NCBI RefSeq assembly: GCF_001625195.1
Contig: NC_054390.1
Location: forward strand, 9,583,222-9,647,221
DNA from: Drechmeria coniospora
Taxonomy: Eukaryota; Ascomycota; Sordariomycetes; Hypocreales; Ophiocordycipitaceae
Length of the DNA stretch: 64,000 bases
Reading direction: 5' to 3'
Positions 1 through 12,500 of this stretch are shown here, piece after piece. Numbering within the stretch: the first letter of the stretch is position 1; every line of letters starts with the position of its first letter. Under the pieces are notes generated by a model that had not been told where the DNA came from, did not search any database, and saw only the letters and a list, made by a program, of their open reading frames with translations. The position numbers and the translations under genes were made by a program.

Positions 1-285
1 TCCTGCCTGGTTCTTTGTGCGAGCCCGAGCCCGAGCCTCACTCCCCTCCCTGTGTACGGTGCGTGTCCGAGTACATGCGCATGGGCTCGTCCACACGCGT
101 ACGAAAAAGGGCAGTACGGAGGAATACTGTACATGCACTGTAGGTGGACGGGGTAGGTGTGGCGAGTACATACACCAACGTGCTGTACTGACAGTAATTA
201 TTACCCAAGTACTCCGTACTTACCTAGTAATACTGTACTGTACAGTAGTAGGTGCTGCAGTACAGAGTACGCTGGTACAGCTGGG

Positions 286-349
286 TGTCAAAAATGTCGA
301 TTCAATTTGTAGGAGTGGCGCCACCAAACCTGAATCGTCACTTTTGTCA
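286..349. repeat. 64-bp near-palindromic element, copy A
   Basis: The first about 24 and last about 24 bases are near-perfect inverted repeats (TGTCAAAAATGTCGATTCA... and ...TGAATCGTCACTTTTGTCA), separated by a short centre that contains the perfect palindrome TGGCGCCA. Further full copies lie at 38091-38154 and 45528-45591, and a degraded copy at 46578-46612. It resembles a very short MITE or a hairpin-forming repeat; no ORF is associated with it. Confidence 0.85.
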
Positions 350-1875
350 AGCGACTGTGGCATCTGCTCATCCCCTCCTCCTCACGCCTCGTCCTCGTCC
401 GCGACGACCGACGACGGGCGGCAGAGCCAGGAGATTGCCAAGACCCCGCGATGCCCGACACGGCCCGACGCAATGACTGCCAACCAAGCGCCAAGTCCGA
501 CGAGTCGAGGCCGCCGAGCATCACACGGCCACGGATTGAGCATCGACCGGCGTTGCGTCATTTATCGACGCAGCGTGGCAAGTGCTGCATCCAGCAAGCC
601 GTCAACACCAGCACGAGCTGCGTCGAGACTGTGACGGCTTCACACACAAGTACTGTAGGTGCTACAATGCCTCCAGGTCGATGCGCAGCAGGTAGCAGCC
701 GCTTTAAACATTCCCGCCGACGGTACACCTGCCTCGTGCTGATTCGCATACCCAAGTCTTCACGTGCACTTCACGTGCACTTGTACGATACCGATACCAC
801 CTCACGAGTACATTTAGATTTGAATATGCAACTACGGCGCAGTTGCTACGAAGTGATACTACTAGGTGGAAACAGCATCCATCCATTCGGAAATGCACCA
901 GCGGCAGCATGCCTTGTGTCCCATGCGTACTGTAGGCGTAAGTAATTAATTACTGGCTCCATGAAATTACCTACCACCACCACCACCACCACCACCACCC
1001 ACGAGGTGCCGCCGCTTGCCCTACCAACCTTGCGCTAGATTGCAGCGCCATCGCACGTCTCAGCGTGGCCAGGCGTCGGTGGTACGGCAGCCACGGAAAC
1101 CCCCATTCTGGTCATCTCAGCACCCCCCCCCCCCCCCCCCGCCTGTACGAGTACGTCCTAGTCCCCCGATACCTGCCAACCAACTCCCTCTGCGCACCCT
1201 CGCAACAGATCGTCATGGACCAGCCCGGATCGCCGGCCAGAGCTGCCGAGCCGAGTTTGATCGACACCTATTCTTATTCATACCGTCGTACACGCGTGCC
1301 AATCGACAACCCACCGTACTGACCAGCACTGACCAGCACAGGTGCTTTGTGGTCGCTGGTTTGCCCGTGTGCACGCGCAGCAGCAAGCATAGTATGTCGT
1401 GGCAAGTGCTGTCTGCTGCTGCGGCTACCGCCTTCCTGCGGAACTGGACATGACATCAGTATCGCCGCCTGTGCAGTTCGAGGCAGTGGCGAACCACAGC
1501 CATGGGGGGGGAGGGAGGGGCACGTGCAGTGCACGGGCACATGCGTGGAGAAGGTGCAGAGGCTACGGGGTAAGAACGGACGAGGCACGGACGAGGCATT
1601 TGACGGACATTTTCCGTCGCCATCACCACCATCAACCATCATGACGAGCGGCCACCTCGATCCAACGTCACACCCCTGAAGCCCAGACTCGGACGGCATG
1701 TCATGGCATCTCATGACGTCTCAGCCTTGCTCAGGCTCGTCCGCTTTCGCCGCGGCGCCCCTCGGAACGGAGGAATGGCTCAAACATCAAACATGGCTTC
1801 CCACGACGGCAGCCGTGGCCACGCTCGCTTCGTCCGAGTACGACTCTCGGGAACCTGGAACATGCAGTCCGTGCG

Positions 1876-1938
1876 CGAGCTTCTCCAACGACAGTACGAG
1901 CTTCTCCAACGGCAGTACGAGCTTCTCCAACGACTGTA
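1876..1938. repeat. 21-bp tandem repeat, 3 units
   Basis: Three consecutive copies of a unit beginning CGAGCTTCTCCAACG differ only in the last few bases. It lies in non-coding sequence and has no evident function. Confidence 0.8.
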
Positions 1939-4900
1939 CGGAAAAAGTGCTTGCGTGCATGCAAGTACGCCTGCCTTTGTGCGTCACCTCCTTGCCCGCT
2001 CTAGTGCCTGCACGACACCTGTTCCCCCTCCGTGCTTGTTTCGTTGATACGCGTACTAACCTACTCCGTGCACGCAAGACCTTGCCCTCGGCGCGGCGCG
2101 CAGACGACGTCGCATGACAGCACCTCTCCGTCGCCTGCCGAAGCGCCGCTCGAGCCATGGGGTTTGCCCCCAATGTGCCGTCGACGCCCTCGCCGAGTCG
2201 CTCGGTGCGGTACCGAGCACCCCGACCTCGCGGAGACGAGTTTTGCGACACCACTAGGCTGCACCCTCGCCTTCTCTCCCTCGCCTTGCTTCCGTCCTTC
2301 GTCGTACGCCTACCCCCCCTCCATTACTCGGCCATCCATCCATCTCTCCAAGCATCCATCTCAGTCCTGTTCTGGAAATCGCGCTTGTCTCATCGCCTCG
2401 CACTCGCGGCTACTTTCGACCCCCCACGCCCGAACTGGACTCGCCCACCTTGCCAGCTGTTTCGCATCCCTCGCTCCAGCTGCTTCCGCCGTATCCAGCA
2501 CCCCCTCCCCCCTTTCCCCGTGGCTCTCTGCGCTCTGCCCTGACCCCTCTTTCGATCGATGCTTGCCGTCTTGCTAGTCCCCAGCTCTCTGTCATGAGCA
2601 AGTGGGCAAGTTCATCATGGCGCTACGATGCTGAACGAGCCATGCTGGCTGCACGTACCGCGCTCGCCTCTCATCTCGTGTCCTAGGCAGAGGCTCTGCC
2701 GGTTGGATCAGGCCTTTTGCCCTTGATGCCTTGATTTTCACAATGCAGGTAGGTATGCAACCAGGACAGGCCAGTTTCCCTCGGCCTTGACTCGCTCCGT
2801 CGCTCCACCATGCACGGCACGGCGCGGTGCTTGTATCTGCCTGCTGATGAGAGTGAAAATGGCCTTGTCAACTCGACCATGTGCCAAGCTGGAAACTCTC
2901 CCTTTTCCTGCCCCATACGGAGTACCTTCTCTCGTATGAAGACGGGAAACTCGGGTACTTCGGGCGAGGAACCGTGTGCTGGCCGAAGCTTCCTTCAGCT
3001 CCGCGACGGTCCGTTTCTGAAGAATACATGTCTCGAACATGGCACAAGTTTCGCCAGCTATTCCTGCGTCATGCAGAGTTCTGCAGGCACTGCTCCGTAC
3101 CTGGTGCCTTGATTGGTGGTGGTGATGGCACCTACGTGAATTCGTGTGTGCAGATGCGCAGCAGCCAACAGGCAACAGCAGCCTTCGACGTCCGAGCGTT
3201 GACGCCTCCCGTCATCTCAAGAGAAGATTTTTCCTTTGTGCCGACGCCAGTCCGACGCCCTCGCGGATGCAGACGACGCATGGCTTGAAATTCAGGAACC
3301 ATGTCGCATGCACGGCCCAGACTCCCAACCCAGCCAACGTCCACCTCGTTCGATCCCTCTCCCGTCCTGCCCCGAGACCCAAGACGCCGATCCCCTCAGT
3401 TCACGTCATCCGCAACTATGGGGAAGCCCCCGAGCAGGCAAACGATCAGTATGCTTTCTCGGCTGTCGTCGGTTGGTTGTGCACTCATGCTGCTGCGCAT
3501 CATGTTCCTTGCCACGGTTTCCCCGTACTGTTGGCATCTTCAGAACCAGCCTGCCATCCGAAGCGATAGCTGCCTTTTTGGCCTTGTCTGCAGTTTGGAG
3601 CTGTGCCTTGGCCATGTTCTCTCACGGGCATCGTCATCAGACTTCGGCCTGATGGAGAAGCGCTCGCCCGATGGACCGAGTTCTGGCCCGAACCCTGACG
3701 ATGCGTCTCAGCAGGAACGAGCGTTCGTTCGTACGTACAAACTTGTACACATTTTGTACCGCAGACTCCTGCCGAGCCGCTCTTTATCTACGGAGCCGAT
3801 TACATGTGCAGTACAATGTCCGTTTGGACACGATGCGGACGGATGCGAGACGACGGCGTCGTGCGAGCATCAGGGTCGATGTCACCCTTTGCGGCCATCG
3901 TCCATTGTCATCTTACCCTGAGTGTTGGCGCGTTCGATGGCCACCACAGTACCCCTGAAGCTGCCAGGATAAGACTTTTTTTCATCCATGTTCTTCTCCT
4001 GGCTCGAATCAAAGGCACGCACAGAGTTGACTCTCCACGCAAGACCAGTCTCGCCCCTTCATTTTGGTCCTGCTGGCCGCTCGTTCTTGCGGCTGTCTCG
4101 GCGCAGACCAGACAGGCCAGGATGAGGCTTCTCATGCCTTTACACCAGTCCGTTCGGATGATTTATCGTCCAATGATAATCCTGTACCGATTACCCCATG
4201 CTCGTGTCGTAAGCCCGTTCATTATTCCTTGGAGAATTTTTCATGGACTATTTGCGGCCCTTGTATCGTTGCTGCGCCGAGGAGACGGCCGCTTGGATTC
4301 GATACCCGCTCGACACTCGGCATTATAGAGTCAAGGCTAGACGAATGTCTCGGAACTGTTGCCTGTCCCACAAAGGCGGAAAGCAAAAGGGTTCGTTCTC
4401 ACCTCGTGCTGCGTCACCAGTGTGCTTCCTGCTCTGCGCTCGACTGCCCATCATGCCCGACTTCCGAGAGGCGTCGCTTCCGAGCAGCACGAGCCTCTCG
4501 CTGCATCTCTACCTTGGCTGGCCATTGACGGTACGTCCGCCTGATTTTCCTGCACGGATGCCTGCCGTTTCTAGCTCGCAAGTTCATTCGCAGGATACAT
4601 CTCCGCCAAATGATCATCGACAGGGGGAGGCTTGCTTGGACGCCAATCGGCCTCATCATTGTCCCGCAACGGTGGCCGCACTCTCCAAGCCTCTCTGGGC
4701 TTTGGCACCATTACCCGGTCCCAGTTCTCTTTTTTTTTTTGTTTAATCGTTCGTGGCGTGTGCTGTGGCCTCTCCAATCTGTCTGTGGGTGATGAGGTTC
4801 GGAACCGTCGCCATTGATCTCCACGGCGACGGGCCGTTTCGTCATCGCCGGACCGTCATAGGGCAAAACATCCAATGTGGCTCTTACCACATCGAGACCT

Positions 4901-5266
4901 GTGGCATCGACGTGGTCTGCGGGCTTGTTCCTGTATCAACTGCGTACACATGGTAAGTGCCCGTGACGGTTGAGCCGAGGTGAGAGATGTTGTCGATATC
5001 ATGGCGAGGTTCGCATCAGCCAGTCAGGTGGAGAATTATGCAGGAGGATGGCAAGAGTACGTTGGGAGTTGACTGAATCGATTGGCTTGGCAATATGCCA
5101 TCTCTCTATTTTGAATCGTATCCACGGTTTCAAAGTCGCCATGTGCGTACTGTTTGTACATTCATACATGCATCGCTCGTGCTAGTTCAGAACCTGTCCT
5201 CTTTGCATGCAGCGCGATGCACACCGCGAGGGGTGAATCCCCATACCCCTGGGTAAACGTCCTCCA

Positions 5267-6271
5267 TCAAGCGACCCAGCGTGGCAGGTAATACTTGACA
5301 TTCTCGTAGACCAAAAAGGTGATCCACGTCGCTGGCATGACCCTTATGACGCCCGGCACGAGGCCCCGATAGAAGCCCGTGGGACCCTCCTCGCGCCAGA
5401 TTCGCGTAACCACACCGACGAAGCCGCGTCCGAAGCGCTCGTCTGCCTGATAGTTTTGCAGACGGCTCCGCAGCACCTGGTAGGGGTAGGTGACGGCCCC
5501 GGCCACGAGCTTGGCGACGCTCGAAAGGAGGACGGTCGCTTCCGTCGTCATGCGCAGATTGACGTCGGGGTCGGAGTGGGCGGTGCGGCGGCGAGCAAAG
5601 TACATGCGCTTCGAGGGCTCGTAGACGGCAAACTGGACGGCACCGTGGGAGACGCCGAGCATGGAGACGCCGAGGCCGCGGTAGAAGCCGCGTAGGCCCT
5701 CGGTGGCGTAGATGGAGCGCGCGCCGGCGAGCATGGACGGGTAAGCGCCTCTGTCGCCGCGGTCCGAGGAGAGCATCCGCGTCTTGAGGACCCAGATGGG
5801 GTTGGTGAGGGCCGATGTCGTGGCCCCCGCGAGCGCCGAGGAGACGAAAAAGTCTCCCGCCGACGGCTGCCGGTTCTTCGCCAGCACAGTCTCGATCCGT
5901 GACTTGAAGAAGAAGAAGGAGGCCCAGCTCGAGGCGTTTCCGACGAGGTTGGCCGTGAGGCCGCGATAGAGCGAGGCGAGCGGCCGTTCGTGCGTGCTGA
6001 GGGAGCGGAGCAGGGCGACGGTCGTGGGACGGGTTGACGGCATCGTGGGACTACCGCCGTGGCTGCTACCGCTGCGGTATACTATGGCCTGTCAGAAGAG
6101 TACAGCGGAGGGCGGCACAGCATCGTGCGCATGCAAATATCACGTACTCTGCATCCGGGTCTTGACGATGTCGAGCGGGTGCACGACCATCGTCGCCACC
6201 GTGCCGGCGCTGAGGCCGGCTATCGACTCGACGATGGCGGGAGAGAGGCCCGCATGGTTGGTTTCGGGCAT
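5267..6271 (-). CDS. FLX1: Mitochondrial carrier, FLX1/SLC25A32-like (FAD/folate type)
   Basis: This is an inner-membrane mitochondrial carrier, probably moving FAD or folate-type cofactors. There are two exons: 6271-6148 and 6081-5267. The 66-nt intron begins GTACGT and ends ...CTGACAGGCCATAG; splicing gives about 312 aa, normal for the family. The ATG at 6271 is chosen because exon 1 supplies the first carrier signature, HPLDIVKTRMQ (P32, D34, K37). The second repeat carries NPIWVLKTRM and the third YPYQVLRSRLQ. The PIW and PYQ variants of the P-x-D-x-x-K/R motif are typical of the SLC25A32/FLX1/pyridine-nucleotide branch, and RGL and YRG segments follow each repeat as expected. Reading from the internal ATG at 6043 alone would lose the first transmembrane helix. 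Carrier membership is firm; the FAD (FLX1) assignment over NAD-type carriers is inference. The gene is divergent from HSH49. Confidence 0.88.
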
Positions 6272-7617
6272 ATAGTGCTGGTTGCGCGCTTGAGCCACCT
6301 TGTGTCACATTGCTGTTGTGTTGGTTGACGTTGACATGCAATTTTTAGGAGGGGTTTTTGGAGGAACGAGGTTGTCAACTTTTTTCTGGAGCCTGCACGG
6401 CAGCTTCGGCCAGCTTCGGGTTACGTCAGGCATTCCACCCGCGCAACAGTCGAACTGGTGCAGATGATTTTTTTATTCCCGAAATGGCAGACGGTAAAGT
6501 GCAGTTACGGTTTGAGTGGTTCCTTGATGTAGAAATATGCGTGCTGATACATTGTCATGCCAGGTCTTGGGCTCCCGCGAGACCTTCACCCCTCCTCCAC
6601 TCGTTGCCGCATGACGACCTCAGCGTCGTGAATACGGCATTCTTGGCCCAGTCCAAACCCCCCATTCTATTTCCCATAATGTACAGTAGTCGTTGCCTTC
6701 CTCTGATAATCCAACGCTTTACGAGAGGGGCGAGAGAAGGCTGCGTTTCGGTCAGCAAATGATCGGCACAGTCGAGGTGTCTACAGCACTGCAGCAACCG
6801 ACGAAAGGGTTTCGTACCGAATCACGGAAGGTCGCGGGTCACTGCGGGTGTAACCTGCGAGAGTTAGCCTGCCGCTGCGAATGGTGCTCAGCTGTGTCAG
6901 TGGTGGTAGATGCATCGTCGTACCGAGATAAAGAATTAGAGGCAGGTAGCCACTGGGTAGTGAAGAGTCAGTATCAATTTCTAGCCTCGAGGTGGCCAAA
7001 GTGGCCAAGGTGGCTCCAGACGTACTAGTGGATGGCGACGCGAGAGACATCAATGAGCTTGGCAATGCGCTCCTGCGTGACTTCATCAGCGCTGACTTGG
7101 TCGTCTGCCAACATCACCGAGTGGCCTCCATACCTTGGATTCTTCGGAGAGAGCAAACATGGTGGCGGCGGGAGATCGAGTGCTGTACGGGTATCAAGAT
7201 GGAACGGCCGTGTTCGCAGGTGAGGCCGCACGTAATAGAAAGGATGGACGGGCAAGCGGAAGGACGTATTGCGAATCGGAAAGATGGCGAGCAGAGCGGA
7301 CGTTGGAAGTGACCTCCAAAAACTGCAAGCCGTAGAGGTAAATGGGGAGGTGTAGCCTAGGAGTAACAGCGGAAAAGACAAGCGCCGATGCGCCGATATC
7401 GATACGCCGGCCGCGGATCAACATCGGCAGATCCACCCACACTCAACCTCAAATCTGCCGTCGGTCGATTCGAGACGAGAAGCTCACAGCTGCCAAATCC
7501 CTTTCGAGATAATTTGGACGACTCCAGCTGCCAAACAACTGCCCAGGCCCATCCCACAACCAGCCTGTCACCTACATGTAATACGCCTACATCGATCTTG
7601 CACCGCTTGCCTCCTCC
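6272..7617. other. Intergenic between divergent FLX1 and HSH49
   Basis: This shared upstream region of two divergent genes has no ORF with recognisable coding character. It should contain both promoters; I see no distinctive operator-like motif. Confidence 0.55.
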
Positions 7618-7857
7618 CACCTTCTCTTCTCTTCTCCTCTCCTCTCCTCTCCACTCCGCTCCTCTCCGCTCCTCTTCTCTCCTCTCCTCTCCTCTCCTCT
7701 CCTCTCCTCTCCTCTCCTCTCCTTTCCTCTCTTATCTCCTTTCCTCTCCCTTTCCTCTCCTCTCCCTTTCCTTTCCTCTCCCTCTCCTCTCCTCTCCTCT
7801 CCCTCTCCTCTCCCCTCCTCTCCCTTTCCTCTCCCCTCCTCTCCCTCTTCCCCATCT
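7618..7857. repeat. Pyrimidine tract of TCTCC-type pentanucleotide repeats
   Basis: About 240 nt consist almost entirely of C and T on the + strand, built from degenerate TCTCC/CCTTT units, and end about 80 nt before the HSH49 ATG. The tract probably lies in the promoter or 5' leader. Long CT tracts near fungal start sites are common in highly expressed genes; this one is unusually long and could form a polypurine/polypyrimidine triplex. The long ORFs crossing it are repeat artefacts. Confidence 0.9.
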
Positions 7858-7935
7858 CCAACGACGCAGCCTCCCCCTCCGTTCCGATAAAATTCTCCTC
7901 CCGATACTCAGCAAACCCGCAACACGCCATTCGTC

Positions 7936-9184
7936 ATGGCGCAGAATAGGCATTGGTGCGCTATCCCCTCGAGTCCTGTTAAAGTGCCGAAAAATCTAAC
8001 CAAAATAATATGGCAGGGAGCAGGACAAGGAGGCGACCATCTACATCGGAAACATCGACGAGCGCGCCACGACGGCCGTGATATACGAAATGATGCTGCA
8101 GATGGGTCCCATTCACAACATCCACATGCCCCGCGACCGCGTAACGCAGAATCACCAGGGCTTCGGCTTCGTCGAGTTCCGCGGTCCGCTGGATGCAGAG
8201 TACGCCGCCCAGATCATGAACGGCATCAAGGTCTTTGGAAAGCCCCTGCGTGTCAACAAGGCCAGTGCCGACAAGCAAAAGGGCACCGACGTCGGCGCCG
8301 AGCTCTTCATCGGCAACCTCGACCACGCCGTCGACGAGAAGATTCTCTACGACACCTTCAGCCGCTTCGGACCCCTCCTCTGCCTCCCCAAGGTCGCGAG
8401 GGATGACACCGGCAACAGCAAGGGCTTCGGTTTCGTCAGCTTCGGCGACTTTGACAGCAGCGATGCCGCCGTTCTCAACCTGCACAACCAGTACATCCTG
8501 AGCAAGGAAGTATCTGTGCAGTACGCTTTCAAAAAGGACGGGCGAGGCGAGCGACACGGTGACGAGGCGGAGCGGCAACTGGCAGCCCAAGCCAAGATTC
8601 GAAACATTGTTCCCGAGGCGCAGCCCATCCCGCAAGTTTTCCTCCATCAGCCCTCGGCAGCTCCGCCAGCTGGCGGCCCTCCCGCAGGCACCCCAGCCCA
8701 CGCCCCTCCGCCCAGCTTCGATCCATCGGCGGTCAACGGGGCCATGCCTCCAACCGGTGGCCCGGGAACTCAACCCCATATTCCGCCGGCTCACGGCATG
8801 CCAGCTGGCTTTGCGCCGCCTCATCACGGACAGCCTCCCTACAGCAGCGCCCCTCAGTTCCCACCTCCCATGGGCCTTGGATCTGGTCCTCTCCCTCCCG
8901 CTCCCACGGGTTTGCCTGCCCGTCCTCCGACAAACCCCGTCGGGTTTTCCAATCCCGCCGAGTACCACCCCGGTGCCTTCCGGCCTCCCAACGGATCCCC
9001 AGCCCAACCCGGCTTCCCCGCTCCTCCGCCGCCTGGTTTCTCTGGCCCGCCTCCTCATGGCGCTGCTGGCGGCCATGCCGGAATGCCACCTCCAGGTTTT
9101 CAGCCGCCTCCAGCCTTTCAACCGCCTCCTGGCTTTCAGCCGCCTCCTGGCTTTCAACCACCTCCTGGCTTTCCTCGTCGTTAA
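7936..9184 (+). CDS. HSH49: Splicing factor 3b subunit 4 (SF3B4/Hsh49), two RRMs
   Basis: This is the SF3b component of the U2 snRNP that contacts pre-mRNA near the branch site. Exon 1 is only 20 nt (7936-7955, MAQNRHW split codon). The intron runs 7956-8016 (GTGCGC...CTAAC...GGCAG), and exon 2 is 8017-9184, giving about 395 aa. The splice joins MAQNRHW to EQDKEATIYIGNIDERA, the conserved start of the family. RRM1 covers about residues 13-90 with RNP2 IYIGNI and RNP1 QGFGFVEF. RRM2 covers about 100-180 with RNP2 LFIGNL and RNP1 KGFGFVSF. The C-terminal half is proline/glycine-rich and ends in repeated GFQPPP units, as in fungal and animal SF3B4. The gene faces MAU2 tail to tail, with 349 bp between stop codons. 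Confidence 0.94.
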
Positions 9185-9533
9185 AGCCATCGTCGGCCTA
9201 TGCGGACCCCATTCCGAAGGGGCCTCGAATCTCGGCCACTACGACGCTCGATTCACCCAACCAATGCAATCAACATGTCGCAATCACTATCGTGTCACAA
9301 AAAAACTCTCAAGTCACGATCCCAAGGAGCTTGTGGTGACGTCGTCATATCCACGCGTCTTACTTCGACCTATTGGTTGACCACCCAGGTCAGGTATCGT
9401 ACATACACCTTGATATGTATGCCGCCAATTTTCTCATTGCCATTGCCACCGCGTTCGAGCCATTCAAAGGCCAAACAGGACGGCACGAAGCCGCCCGCAC
9501 GGCAAGTGCAGGAACCGCGACATCAGTTGCGCG
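9185..9533. other. Convergent 3' intergenic spacer
   Basis: This spacer lies between the stops of HSH49 (+) and MAU2 (-) and presumably holds both 3' UTRs and polyadenylation sites. No gene is seen. Confidence 0.6.
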
Positions 9534-12500
9534 TCAACTACCCCCAACAAATGCATCCTTCGCTTCCCTCGTTGCCTTTTCCCACTCCTGTCGCGACTCG
9601 TCCCGCTGGCCCTGTACCTCGTACGAGTGGGCGAGCATGCCGTCGGCAACGCTCTGCCAGAGCATGTTGCCGCTTCGTTGCGCCTGCTTCGACGCAGCGC
9701 GCGCGCTCTTGAGCGCCTGTTCGCCGATGACGTTTTCAAAGAACCGACTCCGCATTATGCAAAGGGTCACGGCCGCCCCGAGGATGTTGTTCGTTATCTT
9801 GGAGCCGGCCATGGCGGTGTGTATGTGCTGCTTCTGCTGGTTAAGCTGTTGCGGCGGCTCCGTTTCCAACGCGGCCACGACATTGTGCCAGGCGGTCCGG
9901 AGGTCAATGTTCCAGTGGCCATTGCAGTACGGCTGCAGGTGTTCGATGAGGTCCTGCGTCTCCTGGTCGTTGCGGCAGGACGGGTGCTGCATGATCCACA
10001 GTCGGTTGAGGCCGGTGAGCAAGGCAATCTCCTGCTGGCCTGCCCTGATGCTTGCGGATTCTTGGGGGACGGCAAAACAGCCGTCGAGGAAGACGACAAG
10101 GGCGCCCTGGAGGTCACCGGTGCCTTGGCGATAGACTCCAGCTAGATACGTAGAGAGCAATCTGACTGTCGTCTGCGTTGCCGACGTGATGAGACCATCC
10201 AGCCTGTCCAGAATCTGCTTGACCGTGGTCCATTTGCACTGGCTTGCCGCCATGAGGCCGAGGAGAAGGTTGAGGTAGGCCTGCGCCTCGGTGCGCCAGG
10301 CTCTCTGCCGGACAGCAGCAGACAACGAGACGGGTGGACCGTACGAAATGCCCGCCGTGGAAGAATCCCCTGCGAACCTGTCAGCTCAAACTCCGGTGCG
10401 AGTGCAAGAAAGTCGCGGCTCGAGGGTAACGTACAGCTATCGAGCATCTTGAGTCCCTCGCGCCAGAACTCTGTCGACCGAGGACCCTGCGATGATGGCT
10501 TGTGCAGATTCGCGAGGCCGCTGAATGTGAATCTAGGTAAATGTCGCTCGTCAGCGCCGGTTCGGATTCGGTTCGCGGGAAGAGGAGACAAGTTCCCCGT
10601 GGTGAGGCCACCTACACCAGGGACCGGAGCTCAATCTTGGTCATAAAGGACATGACTAGGTAGTCGAAGCTGGAGTCTCCCTCGGCCGGTCTCACGATGG
10701 ATGCCGTATCCGCGCTCACCGTCTTCGCGTTGGACGGTTGCTTCTTGATGGGCACCAAAAACTCGGCCTGCACGTTGTTCCAGTCGTCGCAGTCATCGAG
10801 CCTCTGCTGCAGCAGCCGTAGCTTCTGTGCCGTGCTCTCCGGGCTCTGGTGGTGCAGGCTCGAGGCGAAGTCGAGCAGGAGGGTGAGGACGTCGAGCTGC
10901 ATGATCTTGACCGAGGGGTCGAACTGGAACTTGGCAGCCTGGGCGATGCACGATTGGATCCGTTCCATACTGCCATCCTTTGAGGTCTTGAGAAGGGCTA
11001 GCCCCTCGAGGACGGAGGAGAGGAGGCTGAGTGCGTTGTCGCCCCTCGTGTTTGCGATGTTCTGCAGAGATCGCATGTTCTCGAGGGCGCTGGCGTCGGA
11101 GGCGATGCCCATTTCCATGTAGAACGTGGCCTTGAGCAAGCGGAAGGCATAGTACCACTGGACATGCTTGAAACTGCAGGCGGTCGGTCAGCCGGCACCC
11201 ACTGCGGATGGGTTTTGCCTTGAGAGAAGGAGGAGGGGGCGTGACGTACACTTCGCAGTCGGAGATGTTGCCGTCGATGGCTTTGAGGGCAGCTTTGTGG
11301 TTCCGGTGGAAGAGGACCTTGAGCATGAGGTACTGCATGCAGTATTTCAAGTCGATCAAGCGATGCTGCTTTCCATCAGCCCACAATCGCTTCGAGTAGC
11401 AGGGATGGGGAAAGTCACCTTTTCGCAGAGCGTGATCCCTTTACCCAGCGCCATCTCGGCCTCCATCAGGTTTTCCGTCTCCTCCTGCATCGTGGTGGCA
11501 TATCGCAACCGCAGGCGAGCTTCCTCTCGCGGCGACAGGCGGCTATCCTGCAGAGTAGCCTCCAGACACGACAAGCTCGTCGCTATCAGCTTCTGATACT
11601 CGTCCACCGTCTCGGGATGGAGGGACATGGCAACGTCATGGACGGAGCGGCGGGCCTTTTCGAGACACTCCTCGGCGATGGCCACCATGATGGGCCCGGT
11701 GTCGATCGGTCGTGGGTTCGATGGGATGGCGGGAGACTTTTTCGCGATACTTGGCGAGCGCGCAGACAGGGCGGGAGAGTTGGAGACGGAAGAATGCGGG
11801 CTGGACTTTATCCGCGTCGGCTCCGGCCTCGGATCGGTCTTTCTGGGGGGTGGAATGGTCCTCGAAGGCGGAGGAAGGGGGGACGGCCTGGCCGAGGTTG
11901 GCATCGGAAGCCGGGGCTTGACATCGGTGGCGTCGGGTGCCTCCTGTCCCGGGACCTGCTGCGAGGCTTGCTCCGGGGTCGGCACCGGCGGCAGTGACAT
12001 GGAGCCGTGGCCGTTGCCCATGACGGGGAGCGGAAGGGGCGGCGGAAGGGGGAGCGTGGGCGGGAGCGACGGCGGCGGCGGTGCTTGAAGAATGTCGAGG
12101 GGGTTCACAAACTGCAGCTCCTGCACGGGCTCCGCTGTAGGGACCGGCAGTGGCTGCTGCTGCTCGGCGAGCGCCTCGGTCGGTTCGGGGTTTGGCACCT
12201 GCGTCTGCGTTTCGGGAATCCGGGTCGGCTGCGGCTGTTGCGGAGGTGCCGGTGGGCGTTGTGGTTGCTGTTGCTGCTGCTGCTGCTGCTGCTGCTGTTG
12301 CTGTTGCTGATGCTGTTGCTGTTGCGGCAAGGTCGGGGACTGGAGGGACTGGAACTGGGCCTGAGGAGTCGACAGCTGTCGTTGCTTGGGAGCTGGCTGC
12401 TGGTGCGGATGGGAGAGGGAGGGACGAGGCCTAGGCGTTGGCGTAGACTTTGTGGCAAGGGTAGGAGTCAGAGAAGGGGTACGACGAGGCTGAGGCTGAG

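Larger units (their letters stand above)
1..5266. other. Intergenic, no supportable gene
   Basis: All six frames give only short, overlapping, low-information ORFs, none with a recognisable domain or a convincing exon chain. The stretch holds a GTAC-rich segment (about 100-300), one copy of a 64-bp palindromic element (286-349), an ACC trinucleotide run (about 971-1000), an 18-C homopolymer (1123-1140) and a small 21-bp repeat (1876-1938). The part from about 2000 to 5200 has more balanced composition and could contain UTRs or a non-coding transcript, but nothing specific is visible. Confidence 0.6.

Noticed and set aside
3301..3921. 206-aa + strand frame with a hydrophobic stretch
   Set aside because: It has no family features, no splice-consistent partner exons, and competes with overlapping frames of similar length.
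7979..9190. 403-aa open frame on the - strand
   Set aside because: It is antisense to HSH49; its repeated RRLKARRRLK peptide mirrors the GFQPPP repeats of the real protein.
9440..9480. B-box-like GTTCGAGCC, possible tRNA
   Set aside because: There is no A-box at the right distance and no cloverleaf could be drawn. No tRNA or rRNA gene was found in the window by eye.
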